Source: Paenibacillus sp. H1-7
Lineage (GTDB): Bacteria; Bacillota; Bacilli; Paenibacillales; NBRC-103111
Length of the DNA stretch: 64,000 bases
Assembly: GCF_022354825.1 (NCBI RefSeq)
Contig: NZ_CP031168.1
Coordinates: forward strand, 6,449,501 to 6,513,500
Direction of reading: 5' to 3'
In this document: piece by piece, positions 9,117-18,095 of the stretch
Numbering within the stretch: position 1 is the first letter of the stretch
Layout of the letters: each line of letters begins with the position of its first letter
The notes under the pieces: model-generated
Databases searched by the model: none
What the model saw: only the letters and a program-made list of their open reading frames with translations
Told to the model about the DNA's origin: nothing
Made by a program: the position numbers and the translations under genes

Positions 9117-9153
9117 GTGAAAAAACCGTCCGAATCATGGTTCGGACGGCTCT
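9117..9153 (-). terminator. Terminator of the RND efflux operon
   Basis: On the reverse strand CCGTCCGAA, a six-base loop and TTCGGACGG are followed by TTTTTT. It lies just after the stop of the secreted-protein gene and before the germination operon. Confidence 0.88.
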
Positions 9154-9178
9154 CTTTGTATATGCAGCGCGCTGCGGA

Positions 9179-10954
9179 TTATTGCGTTAATGTTTTTACC
9201 AAGCGTGTCGCCTCTCCATTAGGCGTGTCGATAGACTCATACAATTTGACCGTTAATGGATAATCGAGCTGCTCGGTGCGGACGTTGCTGAACTGAATCG
9301 TTTGTTCCCCGCTGATCAGCTTGTTCTCGCCGGTGAAAGGCACCGTTTGCGATCCGAGCACGCGGCCCAGATTGTCGGACAGCTCGACTTTGAATTTGGA
9401 GAAATTCGGGTCGACGACGACATCCTCCAGCCTTTCTACATTCAGCCACAGCTTAAGCTTGTAAGAATAAGTCTGACCTTGGCCGTTCGCCGCCGGATTC
9501 GTGTAGGAGCCAATCGTCCAATCGTCCAGCTTGACGGTGAACGGATAGAAGCTCATGACCGCATCCTCCGTATCCTGCTGCACCGCTGCCTGGAAGCTCG
9601 CTATCGTGCTGCTGTAAGGTGCTGCCGTTGTGGTATCCTGCAGCTTTATCGTGAGCTGATTTCCGTTCTCGGATGCCGGAATCATGAACGAATAGCTGAC
9701 AACGTAGCCGAGATTCGGCATCATATTAGCCGCTGCCGTCGTTTGGCGGGTTCCCGTATAGCTCGAGCCGTCTCCTCCGACAAGCTGGGCTTGGAAGGCC
9801 GGTGTGGCCACGGTCATATCGCTCTTGTTCGCCAGCTTGAATTTGGCGACAACCGATTTGTAGCCCTCTCCCGCGTTGTCGTGCATATGAAGCTCGACCA
9901 GCGATACCTCCGTCGTTGTGCTGACCAGCTGATTCAACGGGTCAAAGGAGATCGGCTGCCCGATAGTATAGCTTGGACCCGGGTTCGAAGGAGCCGCTGG
10001 TGCCGGAGCCGTAATGCTTAATCGGCCGATATCGAAACCGGCAGGCTGTGCAGCGCCGCTCCCTGCAGCTGGTACGCCTTGACTCGGTTGGGCTCCACCC
10101 GGAACAAAGGTCTCCGTCGTCATCAGCAGCAAGCTTTGCAGAGGGACATCCTGATCCGCCGTTATAGCAAAATGGACGTATTTCTTCTCTCCTGCGGCCA
10201 AGCTGACCGGCTCTTGCTCCACTCTTTTGCCGGTATACACCTTATCGGCCGCCTTGCCGTCCAATCGAAAAGCCGGTACGTTCTCGGAGTTCGCTCCCGT
10301 ATTTTCCGCGAGCAGCGTGACCAAATAAGTAAACCCGTTGGCATCGCTCTGCTTGGTCAGCTCAACCGGCGTATATCGCAGCGGAGATGTGGACGCAGGC
10401 AGTGTAAACGGCTGGCCCCAAGCGATGTTCGCAGCGGGGTCGGCCACCTGGTTTTTCGTTCCGTACCAAACATTCGCAGAGACTGGGACATTCAGCACTA
10501 CCGTCTCCGTTTTCGGATACGTATACTCATCCACCTCAACGAAGGATAGCTCGCTGATGTCCGCATCTCCTGGCCGGTCTACGGTAACCATATAGGTCAG
10601 CTCCGCATTTTCCTTAGCCATAACGGATTTCACATTCGCGCTGTTCGCTTTGAGCGTATACTCGATACCTTCCGTCGTTTTGATCCGAAGCTCGTAATCG
10701 GGAACCCGGGTCATGGCGGCTCCGTTATTCGTGAGGCCGATCAATGCGCCCAATTGCAGGCCCTCTGCCGTACGGCTTACGGAAACTCCTTTCACTTCAA
10801 CCGATAACGATTCGTTCAACGTGTAGGACGGTACCGTAATGACTGTCGCCTGGGACTCCGTCCCTTCTGCCCCGGCAGGAAGCACCGAGACGGAGGTCAT
10901 GAGCGAGATCGATAAGACAGCGGCAGCCATTGTTGTTTTCCAAGTCGTTTTCAT
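9179..10954 (-). CDS. Large secreted protein of unknown function, repeated beta-rich domains
   Basis: 591 residues with a clear signal peptide (MKTTWKTTMAAAVLSISLMT, cleavage probably after AGA). The rest is Thr/Ser/Val-rich and looks like three or four repeats of an Ig-like module. Each repeat has a stretch of the type 'P-x-F/Y-E/R/Q-x-x-L ... G ... Y/V-x-F-x-I/V' (about residues 80-140, 195-270, 360-430 and 470-560), joined by a Pro/Gly-rich linker near 290-335. No anchor, lipobox or catalytic motif is seen. It is the third gene of the RND operon, 67 bases after the adaptor gene, so it probably works with the pump at the cell surface. I do not recognise the family. Confidence 0.75.
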   Translation of the reverse strand: MKTTWKTTMAAAVLSISLMTSVSVLPAGAEGTESQATVITVPSYTLNESLSVEVKGVSVSRTAEGLQLGALIGLTNNGAAMTRVPDYELRIKTTEGIEYTLKANSANVKSVMAKENAELTYMVTVDRPGDADISELSFVEVDEYTYPKTETVVLNVPVSANVWYGTKNQVADPAANIAWGQPFTLPASTSPLRYTPVELTKQSDANGFTYLVTLLAENTGANSENVPAFRLDGKAADKVYTGKRVEQEPVSLAAGEKKYVHFAITADQDVPLQSLLLMTTETFVPGGAQPSQGVPAAGSGAAQPAGFDIGRLSITAPAPAAPSNPGPSYTIGQPISFDPLNQLVSTTTEVSLVELHMHDNAGEGYKSVVAKFKLANKSDMTVATPAFQAQLVGGDGSSYTGTRQTTAAANMMPNLGYVVSYSFMIPASENGNQLTIKLQDTTTAAPYSSTIASFQAAVQQDTEDAVMSFYPFTVKLDDWTIGSYTNPAANGQGQTYSYKLKLWLNVERLEDVVVDPNFSKFKVELSDNLGRVLGSQTVPFTGENKLISGEQTIQFSNVRTEQLDYPLTVKLYESIDTPNGEATRLVKTLTQ

Positions 10955-11021
10955 CGTTTTTCATTCTCCTCATAGGTTGATATCTGAATGTCCAACCTTT
11001 TTGTGTGTTGTTTGGGGCAGC

Positions 11022-12317
11022 TTATCCCTGTACCTTGGTCTGATCCTTGGTCTGATCCTTCTCCTGCTCTTTGACCGCAGCAACCTTCTGCTTGTCTTTG
11101 AGGTGGTGCTGACCGGATACGACAAGCTCCTCGCCGAGTGTCAGCCCTTCAACAATCTCCTGATACGTTTCGTTAACTCGTCCAAGCTTCACCGGCCGCT
11201 TCTCCACCGTATCGCCTTTCAAAATAAAGACGAACGCGTTGCTGCCCTCGCGAACGATGCTGAGGCTCGGAACTGCGATAACCTGCTGCTCTTCCACGCT
11301 GTTCAGCTGTACTTGAACTCTCGTTCCCGGCTTCAAATATCCGTCGGTATTCACAGCTTCAAGCTCTAAGGAAAACGACTTGGTCTGTGCATTCATCACA
11401 TCGGCCAAGTACGTTACGCGTCCTTTGAGCAGCTTGGTCGGATTGTCCGCGCTGTAAAAGGTCAGCTCCTGCTTGCCTCTCGCCAGCTTAGCGGCCGACT
11501 CGGATAATTCGGCCTTCACTTTGATCGGATCGATCTGCTGGACTTGGCCGACTTTGCCGCCGCGAGCAATCATGGCGCCGACCTCCACATTCAAATCGGT
11601 CAAGACTCCCGCTATAGGAGCCTTCACTTCATAATTGGCCAAAGTATTGTTAATGTCCTGTAGGCCGATTTTGGCTGAATCCACTTGGGACTGTGCCGCG
11701 GCCAGGCCGTTCGTTTTTTGCATCGCATCCAGCTTGTTTTGCAAATTCTGCAAATCCAGCTGGGCGTTGTTCACCTGCATCTGGCTTTGCTCCAGCTGGC
11801 GCTTCGTTACGAGTCCCGCATCATAATCGTTATGCATTTTGTTGTAGTCCTTCGTAACGTTGTCCAGCTGCTGCTGGGCTTTAGCGATGGAGTTTTGCAA
11901 TTCGGTCTTCGAATTGGCCAAATCCTCCGTAGATTTTTGCAGCGTATCTTGAGCGCTTTGCAAGGCTACCTCGCTTTTTTTCTTTTGCAGCAGGGCGTCC
12001 TTCGTATCCAGCCGGAAGATTACATCCCCCTGCTGGACCAGGTCGCCGCGCTTTTTCACAATTTCCAGCACCTGCCCGTCCGCTTTCGGACTAATATCGA
12101 CCTGCGAGGCAGCCACGACGTCCGCTACCTGCTCTTTCGGATCTCCCATGCTTTGCTTGCCGACGGGGGTAACCTTGACCGTCTTCGTATCCGTTGCGGC
12201 TGCCTGCGGAGCCGCCTTCGGTGCCGAGCAGCCCGCAGCAAGCGCCGCCGCCAGCAGCAGCATCCCTGCCGTTCTAGTCAGAGCCCGCCGCTGCAGGTTC
12301 CTTTTTCGCTGATTCAT
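11022..12317 (-). CDS. RND efflux adaptor (membrane fusion) lipoprotein
   Basis: HlyD/AcrA-type adaptor, 431 residues, anchored by lipobox LAAGC. It shows a biotinyl-lipoyl-like half motif (VSPK-like segment VDISPKADGQVLEIVKKRGD) near residue 72. A long Gln/Lys/Asn-rich coiled coil spans ~105-215, and the second lipoyl half (NYEVKAPIAGVLTDLNVEVG) comes next, followed by beta-barrel and membrane-proximal domains. The C-terminal tail is charged (KEQEKDQTKDQTKVQG). The ATG at 12317 follows GGGGAGG by eight bases and lies 15 bases after the pump gene. In a Gram-positive cell it would bridge the membrane and wall. Confidence 0.9.
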   Translation of the reverse strand: MNQRKRNLQRRALTRTAGMLLLAAALAAGCSAPKAAPQAAATDTKTVKVTPVGKQSMGDPKEQVADVVAASQVDISPKADGQVLEIVKKRGDLVQQGDVIFRLDTKDALLQKKKSEVALQSAQDTLQKSTEDLANSKTELQNSIAKAQQQLDNVTKDYNKMHNDYDAGLVTKRQLEQSQMQVNNAQLDLQNLQNKLDAMQKTNGLAAAQSQVDSAKIGLQDINNTLANYEVKAPIAGVLTDLNVEVGAMIARGGKVGQVQQIDPIKVKAELSESAAKLARGKQELTFYSADNPTKLLKGRVTYLADVMNAQTKSFSLELEAVNTDGYLKPGTRVQVQLNSVEEQQVIAVPSLSIVREGSNAFVFILKGDTVEKRPVKLGRVNETYQEIVEGLTLGEELVVSGQHHLKDKQKVAAVKEQEKDQTKDQTKVQG

Positions 12318-12332
12318 TGATGACTCCTCCCC

Positions 12333-15300
12333 TTATACCCCGATGGTGTGGTCCGCTTTCTTCTCCCGGCGAAACCAGGTACGCATCTTGTTCTTGATTG
12401 CTTCAATCAACTCATACACTACCGGAACTACAACAAGCGTCAGCAGTGTTGATGTCGTTAATCCGCCGATTACGACCACAGCCAGACCTTTGGAAATCAA
12501 TGTGCCCTTAGTCAGTCCAAGCGCGAGCGGAATCAGCGCCACGACAGTCGCTCCGGCCGTCATAATAATAGGTCTCAGCCGCACCATACCGGCTTCAACC
12601 AGCGCATGCCGCACCGTGTAGCCTTCCGCTCGTAGCTGCTGCGCACGGTCGATCAGCACGATTGCATTCGTCACGACAATCCCGATAAGCATCATAAAGC
12701 CGATCAGTGATGTAATATTCAGCGACTCTCCGGTTAACAATAAGGCCAATAGTCCGCCGATTGCGGCGAATGGCAGGGAGAACAGAATCGCGAAAGGAGC
12801 TCCCGCATTCCCGAAGGCAAGCACCATAACGAGATACACGATACATACCGCCGCACCCATCGCCACGAACAATTGCGAGAAGCTTTCTTCAATGTCGGCG
12901 CTGACACCCTTCACTTCCCGCGATACGCCGTCCGGAAGCTGAATGGAGCCGAGAGCTGCCGATACTTTATTACTCACGCCCGACTTGTTTGCATCATCGA
13001 TTTTGGCGGTGATCGTAACCACCTGCTCCCGTTTTTCTCTTTGCAGCGAAGCAGGAGCTTGTTTTTCTTTGATTTTGGCTACTTCATTCAAATAAACGGT
13101 ATTACCGTTAGAAGCTTTCAGCGGAATTTTGCCGATCTTCTCCAGCGAGTTTTTATCCGCCTTGGCCAGCTCCACCGTCGTTGTGTACAAGATGTTGTCA
13201 AACCGCAAATCGCCAAGATTATCTTTGGCAATCCAGCTTCTGGCGGTGTCACGAATAACAGCCGAGCTCAAGCCGAACTGACGGGCCTTTTGCTGATCGA
13301 CCTCTATTTCCACCTCCGTCTTGGAATCGCTCAAGCTATCCTCGATTTCCGACAGTTCCGGGAATTGCTGCATTTGCTGTTTGATCAGAGCGGCGGCTTC
13401 TTCCAGCTGCTTCTGGTCGTCACCCTTCAGAGCGTAAGAGAAGTCGGTCGAGGACACGCCTCCTCCGCCCCCGGCCAGCGTTCTTGGAGTCACCTCCGAG
13501 CCTTTGGGCAGCTCGTTTAGAATGAGCTCCTGATATTGCTTTTTCACCTGTTCAGGGTCAACCTTCTCATTCACCTCGGTATACACCTCGGATTGATAGG
13601 CTACCTGATCGGTTTTGCCGCCGTAGCCGACTAGCGCCTCCACATAAGTGAACAGCGGCTCTCCCGTGCTGTCTTTCGCATCGCGAAGCATCGCTTCGAT
13701 CTGCTTGGTTTGCTGGTCCGTACTCTCGAATGAAGTCTCATACGGGAGCTTGATTTCGTAGTACATTTGCCGTTCGGCGTCCGCGCTTGGAATAAAGCTC
13801 ACCGCCAAATTCGGAACAACCGTGGCCAACGTCAGAACAAGAATTAGTGCTGAAGCAATCAAGGTCTTGCCGCGGTTGTTAAGACACCATTGCAGCACCT
13901 TCTCATAAAAAACTTGAACCCGTCCGCGTTTGGTTTCATCATGATGGGCGATGCTCTTGCCGCGCAGCACCAGCAGCTTGGCCATCATAGGGATGACGGT
14001 GAGTGCCACCAGCAGAGAAGCAAGCAGCGCACAAGCTAGCGTGATAGCGAACGGCCGGAAAAACTCGCCTGCAATGCCGCTGACCATCCCGATCGGAGCA
14101 AATACCCCTACGGTCGCTAAAGTGGAAGATGTAATCGCCATGGACACTTGCTTCGTAGCCAGCTTGATGACCGATTCATTGCGCTCATGGGCTTTTTGCA
14201 GCGATGCGTAAATATTCTCGATAACGACGATACTATCATCGACGACGCGTCCGACAGCGATGAACATACCGCCCAGCGTCATGATGTTCAGCGTAATGCC
14301 CAGCTGCGACATCATCAGCAATGTAATCAGGATCGATAAAGGAATCGACACGAGAACGATCAGCGTCATTCTCACATTGCGCAAGAACAGCAAAATCATA
14401 ATTGATGCCAGTAATGCACCGGAGATGCCTTCCTTCAGCATGCCGTTGACGGATTCTTTCACCTGATCCGCACTGTTATAAACCGATTTGAACGTGATAC
14501 CCGGCATCGTCTGCTGCCATTGCTCTATCAGCTTGTCGGCGTCATCGGAAAATTCGACCGCATTGGCTGCCTTGGTCTTATACAAATGAATGCCGATAGC
14601 CGGCTTGCCGTCGAACCGCGCGTTGAATGTCGCATCCGTTACGGCCTTGATTTTGGCAACCTGGTCCAGAGTGATTGTGCTGCCGTTACCGATGGTCAGC
14701 TCCATCTTCTCCAAATTGTATAAGCTGTCCAGATCGCCCGTGACTCTGGCCATCTTCGTATTGCCGTCAAAATCGACCGAACCGATAGGACCTTTGGATA
14801 AAGCATTGCGAAGCGACGCTGTGACTTGGGCCGGCGTTAAACCGAAGCTGTTCAATGCATCGGCATCCAGCTGAATATCCATGGAGGTTTCTCTCGAACC
14901 GACGGAGTCGACATGGTCAATCCCTTGCATCGCCTCGAAGCCCGGCTTGATCTGATCCTCGTACAGCTTGTCCAGCTCCGTCTGGCTCATGCCGTTGTCG
15001 GCATAGATCGCTAAGTAATAAGCGGGAATCGAAGCGAAGCCGAACGTCGATACCTTCGGTCTATCCGCCGTCGCGGGAAGCTTCACTTCCTGAACGAGGC
15101 TCTCGATGTCCTGCTTCCGCTTATCGGTATCCGCTTTCTGCTTCAATTGAACGATGATCATTGACATATTATCGCTGGAGGTCGAGGTCAACGTATCGAG
15201 ATCCTCCAGGTTCGCCACTTTATCTTCGAGCGGCTTGGTGACCTCTTCCATAACATCCTGAGGAGGTCCCGGGTAAGTAGTAGATATAAGAACGACCGGA

Positions 15301-15428
15301 AACGAAACATCCGGCATATTCTCCACCTTCAATGTGGATGCCGAGTATAAGCCTCCGCCCATCAGCAAGGCGATAATGATGAATACCGCGGCCACATTTT
15401 TCATGGAGAAATGGGTCAATCGATCCAT
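12333..15428 (-). CDS. swrC: RND-family efflux pump, SwrC/YerP-like
   Basis: Proton-driven efflux pump of 1031 residues with the usual RND duplication of a transmembrane helix, a large extracytoplasmic loop and five helices. Visible family features are the first loop ENMPDVSFPVVLISTTYPGPPQ-type segment, the TM4 proton-relay Asp pair in VGRVVDDSIVVIENIY, and its repeat GIVVTNAIVLIDRAQ. B. subtilis SwrC is known to give surfactin resistance and export; substrate here is an inference. I choose ATG 15428, six bases after GGAGGG. An upstream in-frame start at 15449 would place the ribosome site inside the gene. Confidence 0.92.
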   Translation of the reverse strand: MDRLTHFSMKNVAAVFIIIALLMGGGLYSASTLKVENMPDVSFPVVLISTTYPGPPQDVMEEVTKPLEDKVANLEDLDTLTSTSSDNMSMIIVQLKQKADTDKRKQDIESLVQEVKLPATADRPKVSTFGFASIPAYYLAIYADNGMSQTELDKLYEDQIKPGFEAMQGIDHVDSVGSRETSMDIQLDADALNSFGLTPAQVTASLRNALSKGPIGSVDFDGNTKMARVTGDLDSLYNLEKMELTIGNGSTITLDQVAKIKAVTDATFNARFDGKPAIGIHLYKTKAANAVEFSDDADKLIEQWQQTMPGITFKSVYNSADQVKESVNGMLKEGISGALLASIMILLFLRNVRMTLIVLVSIPLSILITLLMMSQLGITLNIMTLGGMFIAVGRVVDDSIVVIENIYASLQKAHERNESVIKLATKQVSMAITSSTLATVGVFAPIGMVSGIAGEFFRPFAITLACALLASLLVALTVIPMMAKLLVLRGKSIAHHDETKRGRVQVFYEKVLQWCLNNRGKTLIASALILVLTLATVVPNLAVSFIPSADAERQMYYEIKLPYETSFESTDQQTKQIEAMLRDAKDSTGEPLFTYVEALVGYGGKTDQVAYQSEVYTEVNEKVDPEQVKKQYQELILNELPKGSEVTPRTLAGGGGGVSSTDFSYALKGDDQKQLEEAAALIKQQMQQFPELSEIEDSLSDSKTEVEIEVDQQKARQFGLSSAVIRDTARSWIAKDNLGDLRFDNILYTTTVELAKADKNSLEKIGKIPLKASNGNTVYLNEVAKIKEKQAPASLQREKREQVVTITAKIDDANKSGVSNKVSAALGSIQLPDGVSREVKGVSADIEESFSQLFVAMGAAVCIVYLVMVLAFGNAGAPFAILFSLPFAAIGGLLALLLTGESLNITSLIGFMMLIGIVVTNAIVLIDRAQQLRAEGYTVRHALVEAGMVRLRPIIMTAGATVVALIPLALGLTKGTLISKGLAVVVIGGLTTSTLLTLVVVPVVYELIEAIKNKMRTWFRREKKADHTIGV

Positions 15429-15525
15429 TGCTTTCCCTCCTAAATTCAAACGACTTTACTAAAAGTACACGACGAATATGAACGGAGCATGAACACGGCG
15501 ATACATCCGCGGTAGTAAATTTTGC

Positions 15526-15664
15526 AAAACAAAATACCCCACAAAGTGAAGCTTTGGCTTCGAAGTCCATCAGACACTTTGCGGGGAGTCCCGATCCAAA
15601 CTATTTACATGCAAAAACAGAGCCTCGCCTCGGATCTATTGCCCATCCAACACTGAAGCTCTGT
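15526..15664 (-). promoter_or_regulatory. Leader of the RND operon with two terminator-like hairpins
   Basis: Reading toward the pump gene, ACAGAGC (15664-15658) pairs with GCTCTGT (15623-15617) and is followed by TTTTT. About 30 bases later, CCCCGCAAAGTG (15586-15575) pairs with CACTTTGTGGGG (15548-15537) and is followed by TATTTTGTTTT. Both look like intrinsic terminators placed before the first gene, so an attenuated leader or a small RNA is possible. The first loop (about 34 bases) is long enough to hold a sensing structure. I could not match it to a known riboswitch class. Confidence 0.5.
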
Positions 15665-15768
15665 TCAAGTCTTGACTCTACTATACCGAATTGAATCCGC
15701 TGACGGCCAGCTGAAAATGTTGCTACTATTACCACCGATATAATCCGCGCCTGCTCTTTCGGGACGAC

Positions 15769-15799
15769 AAAAAAAAACCACAAGCCGATGGCCTGTGGT
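15769..15799 (-). terminator. Terminator of the histidine kinase gene
   Basis: CCACAGG, a seven-base loop and CTTGTGG on the reverse strand, then a run of nine T. Confidence 0.88.
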
Positions 15800-15817
15800 T
15801 GAATGATTTGAACGATG

Positions 15818-16930
15818 CTATAGTGCCAGCTTCGGCCTCTGAAACGAAAGCTTGAAGGTCGTTTCCCTGTCCGTGCTTTGAAATGAAATATCGCCGTTGT
15901 TTTTGGTCATGATTTGCTTGCAAATGGCTAGTCCCAAGCCGGTTCCGTTCGTTTTGTTCGTGACAAAAGGAGCAAAGAGCGTCTTGGCCAGCTCCGCGGG
16001 GATGGCGGGACCGTTATTGCCTATCCATATCCACGTATGATCCTGATCCTCGAAAGCTTTGATCGATATGATCTTTTCGTATTTAACCTCCGACAACGCA
16101 TCGATCCCGTTATTAAGCAGGTTGTTCAATACTTGCTGAAAGGCGAGCTTTTGTACCCGAAGCGTTATGGAGTCGGGAATGTCCACCTTCAAAACTACAT
16201 TCTCGTTAATAAGCCTCGGATTCAGCAAAGACAGATTGTATTCCAATATCTGCTTCAGCGAAGTATCCGCAAGCTCTTCTTCTATAATAGGCCTTTTGGA
16301 AAAGCTGAGAAAGCCGGTCACCTGCATATGCATGTTGTTGCATTCCGCTTCTATGAATTCCAGATAAGCATCCGCCTTCTCCATCGGCAATGCTCTAAGG
16401 TTCGTACGCAGCAGCTGCAAAAAGCCTTTAATCGAAGTGAGGGGATTGCGGATTTCGTGAGCCATGCTGGCGGCCATCTTCCCGAGCAGCGTAATCCGGT
16501 CGTCATGCAGCTGAGTAATAGCCATATCCTTTTCCTTCAGGTCGGAGATGGTCCGCTGCCAATAATTCTCGCACAGCAAAACTTCAAAATGATCGATCCG
16601 CAAGCAAATTTCACGAAACAGCTTTAAAGTAAGAAAATCGCTCCCGACCTCTATCAGCGACTTTCTCCACAAATGGGAACAGCGAATAATATCTATGATC
16701 TCAAGCTCTAATTCCTGATATTTTGCGCACCAATCGGGCACCACTTCCTGCAGCGGATGCTCGGTCATATCGATGTGCAAATCCGTTAAATAATCAAAAT
16801 ACACATCGGCTTTACGGTTCAAGCTGGCTGTATTGTAGTCTGCATGATGCCCTTTCATATATTGAAGCCATCTTTCTATAACCACTGGCTTACAGTCCCG
16901 CAATTGCTTTAGCAAAGGCTCTTCAACCAT
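15818..16930 (-). CDS. Soluble sensor histidine kinase, sporulation-kinase type
   Basis: 370 residues without membrane helices. The N-terminal ~125 residues are an all-helical sensor of the kind often found in RsbR/kinase proteins. The phosphoacceptor is His158 in MAASMAHEIRNPLTSIKGF, the N-box is LLNNGIDAL (~265-275) and the ATP-binding G-box is GTGLGLAICKQI (~325). The arrangement resembles KinA-KinE/KinB-type kinases that feed phosphate to Spo0F, but no response regulator is adjacent, so it is an orphan kinase. The target is unknown. Monocistronic with its own terminator. Confidence 0.9.
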   Translation of the reverse strand: MVEEPLLKQLRDCKPVVIERWLQYMKGHHADYNTASLNRKADVYFDYLTDLHIDMTEHPLQEVVPDWCAKYQELELEIIDIIRCSHLWRKSLIEVGSDFLTLKLFREICLRIDHFEVLLCENYWQRTISDLKEKDMAITQLHDDRITLLGKMAASMAHEIRNPLTSIKGFLQLLRTNLRALPMEKADAYLEFIEAECNNMHMQVTGFLSFSKRPIIEEELADTSLKQILEYNLSLLNPRLINENVVLKVDIPDSITLRVQKLAFQQVLNNLLNNGIDALSEVKYEKIISIKAFEDQDHTWIWIGNNGPAIPAELAKTLFAPFVTNKTNGTGLGLAICKQIMTKNNGDISFQSTDRETTFKLSFQRPKLAL

Positions 16931-17054
16931 GATGAAAACCCGCCTATATGTAGTAGTGTGATCTATAATAACATATCACAAAGCCGATAGAAGTCCAATG
17001 CCAGTTTTTACAGGATTTTATATACATTTTGACTTTAGATTCGGACAACGGATG

Positions 17055-17504
17055 TTATGCAGAGATGTAGATGTTAAACTCTCCGATCGTTTCGATGGTA
17101 AGAGGAATGCTGAATACTTGACCGCCCCATTCATAGGCCGAGTCGTTAACAAGATTCGGCGGGGTAATGTCTACCTCGATGCCCTGCTGGTACAATAGCG
17201 TGCTTGCGTTTCCGCTGATCATATTACCCAATTCTCCGACCGCGCTTTGGCACAGCTCATCGAATTGAGTGACGGGATAGCCGCCCATCATCCCGGAAAC
17301 CATCCGGAAGGCTACCGTCTCGGGAAATCCGAATAAAATATCCTTGTTCATTTGCCCCAAAATGCCAATCTTCAGCCACACATAATCGTCCGCATAGTGA
17401 ATCGTTCTCATACTTAGCTGACCTACGACCGGTTTGATTTGAATCAAGGTCTCGATAACATGGAGAGACGAGGTTAGGAACGGATTCACGAAATTCGCTT
17501 GCAC
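17055..17504 (-). CDS. CheX-family chemotaxis phosphatase-like protein
   Basis: 149 residues matching the CheX/CheC-like fold: an N-terminal NFVNPF, a central MVSGMMGG and the signature acidic/Asn helix around ELCQSAVGELGNMISGNA, which in CheX carries the E-x2-N catalytic pair that dephosphorylates CheY-P. I choose GTG 17504, seven bases after AAGGGG; a TTG three codons upstream is unlikely. It stands alone, far from other motility genes, and is preceded by a c-di-GMP riboswitch and terminator. This suggests that c-di-GMP decides how much of it is made. Confidence 0.82.
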   Translation of the reverse strand: MQANFVNPFLTSSLHVIETLIQIKPVVGQLSMRTIHYADDYVWLKIGILGQMNKDILFGFPETVAFRMVSGMMGGYPVTQFDELCQSAVGELGNMISGNASTLLYQQGIEVDITPPNLVNDSAYEWGGQVFSIPLTIETIGEFNIYISA

Positions 17505-17653
17505 ACAATACAACCCCTTTTCAAATAAAATAGGTGAGAAAACCTCTACCCAGGCCTTTCAAAAGATGAGCGACCGCGTTCAAAGGTAGGTTTAATCGCC
17601 AAATAGAATTTTTCATCCGATGATATTCGGAATCTTATAAATTCTATTGTGGT

Positions 17654-17684
17654 AAATAAAAAAACTGCCCGAAATTGGGCAGTC
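17654..17684 (-). terminator. Riboswitch expression-platform terminator
   Basis: ACTGCCC, a six-base loop and GGGCAGT followed by TTTTTTTATTT on the reverse strand, 20-30 bases after the c-di-GMP aptamer and about 150 bases before the CheX-like gene. Confidence 0.85.
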
Positions 17685-17705
17685 TTGTTGTACAAGAACT
17701 GGAAT

Positions 17706-17812
17706 ATAGCGCAATTTCGGTAACCCAGCCGCCGTAGGATATTCGATAGTCCCTTAGGCCTGAGGCTTTGCGTCCTTGCTTTTCAGCAAGTTTGCCTTTT
17801 CGGTTTGTCGAT
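17706..17812 (-). promoter_or_regulatory. Cyclic-di-GMP-I (GEMM) riboswitch aptamer
   Basis: The reverse strand has the three diagnostic blocks in order: AAAAGGCAAAC, then a short GAAA-capped hairpin (TTGCTGAAAAGCAA), then GGACGCAAAGCC. A second arm starting GGCCTAAGG and closing CCTACGGCGGC follows, then GGGTTACCG. These match the known Vc2 aptamer. The base corresponding to Vc2 G20 (before GCAAAC) is G, as in c-di-GMP-binding rather than cGAMP-binding members. A terminator follows, so this is probably an ON/OFF transcriptional switch for the CheX-like gene. Confidence 0.92.
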
Positions 17813-17838
17813 GGATGTGATGTAACAAAACTAAACAC

Positions 17839-17847
17839 ATTGTAGCA
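17839..17847 (-). promoter_or_regulatory. Extended -10 promoter element of the riboswitch transcript
   Basis: TGCTACAAT on the reverse strand (TGn plus TACAAT), about 30 bases before the aptamer. No convincing -35 is seen. Confidence 0.45.
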
Positions 17848-18095
17848 CATAAGCTGATAAAATAGTACCAGTTCCGTATATTTTTTCTTCCGGACCCGCG
17901 ACTTTGCTCCTAAATCGGCGCCAGCTCCGACTCTTCCGTGATAGAATTTTGGAACTAAGCATAATTGCTTACGTCACACGAAACAAGGCTGTGAAAAGGG
18001 AATGAGCAAGGATACCGAAGAATTTCCTTCCTCATTTTCCTTTTTTTGTATATAATAGTAAAGTGGTAAAAGGCTGCGGGAAGGAGCTTGTTAAT
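17848..18095. other. Intergenic region between the riboswitch and the VOC genes
   Basis: Divergent control region. TATAATA at 18052-18058, about 40 bases before the first VOC gene, could be its -10. Nothing else recognised. Confidence 0.4.

Noticed and set aside
17644-17850. A 68-codon reverse frame over the riboswitch
   Set aside because: It overlaps the c-di-GMP aptamer and terminator exactly; coding is incidental.
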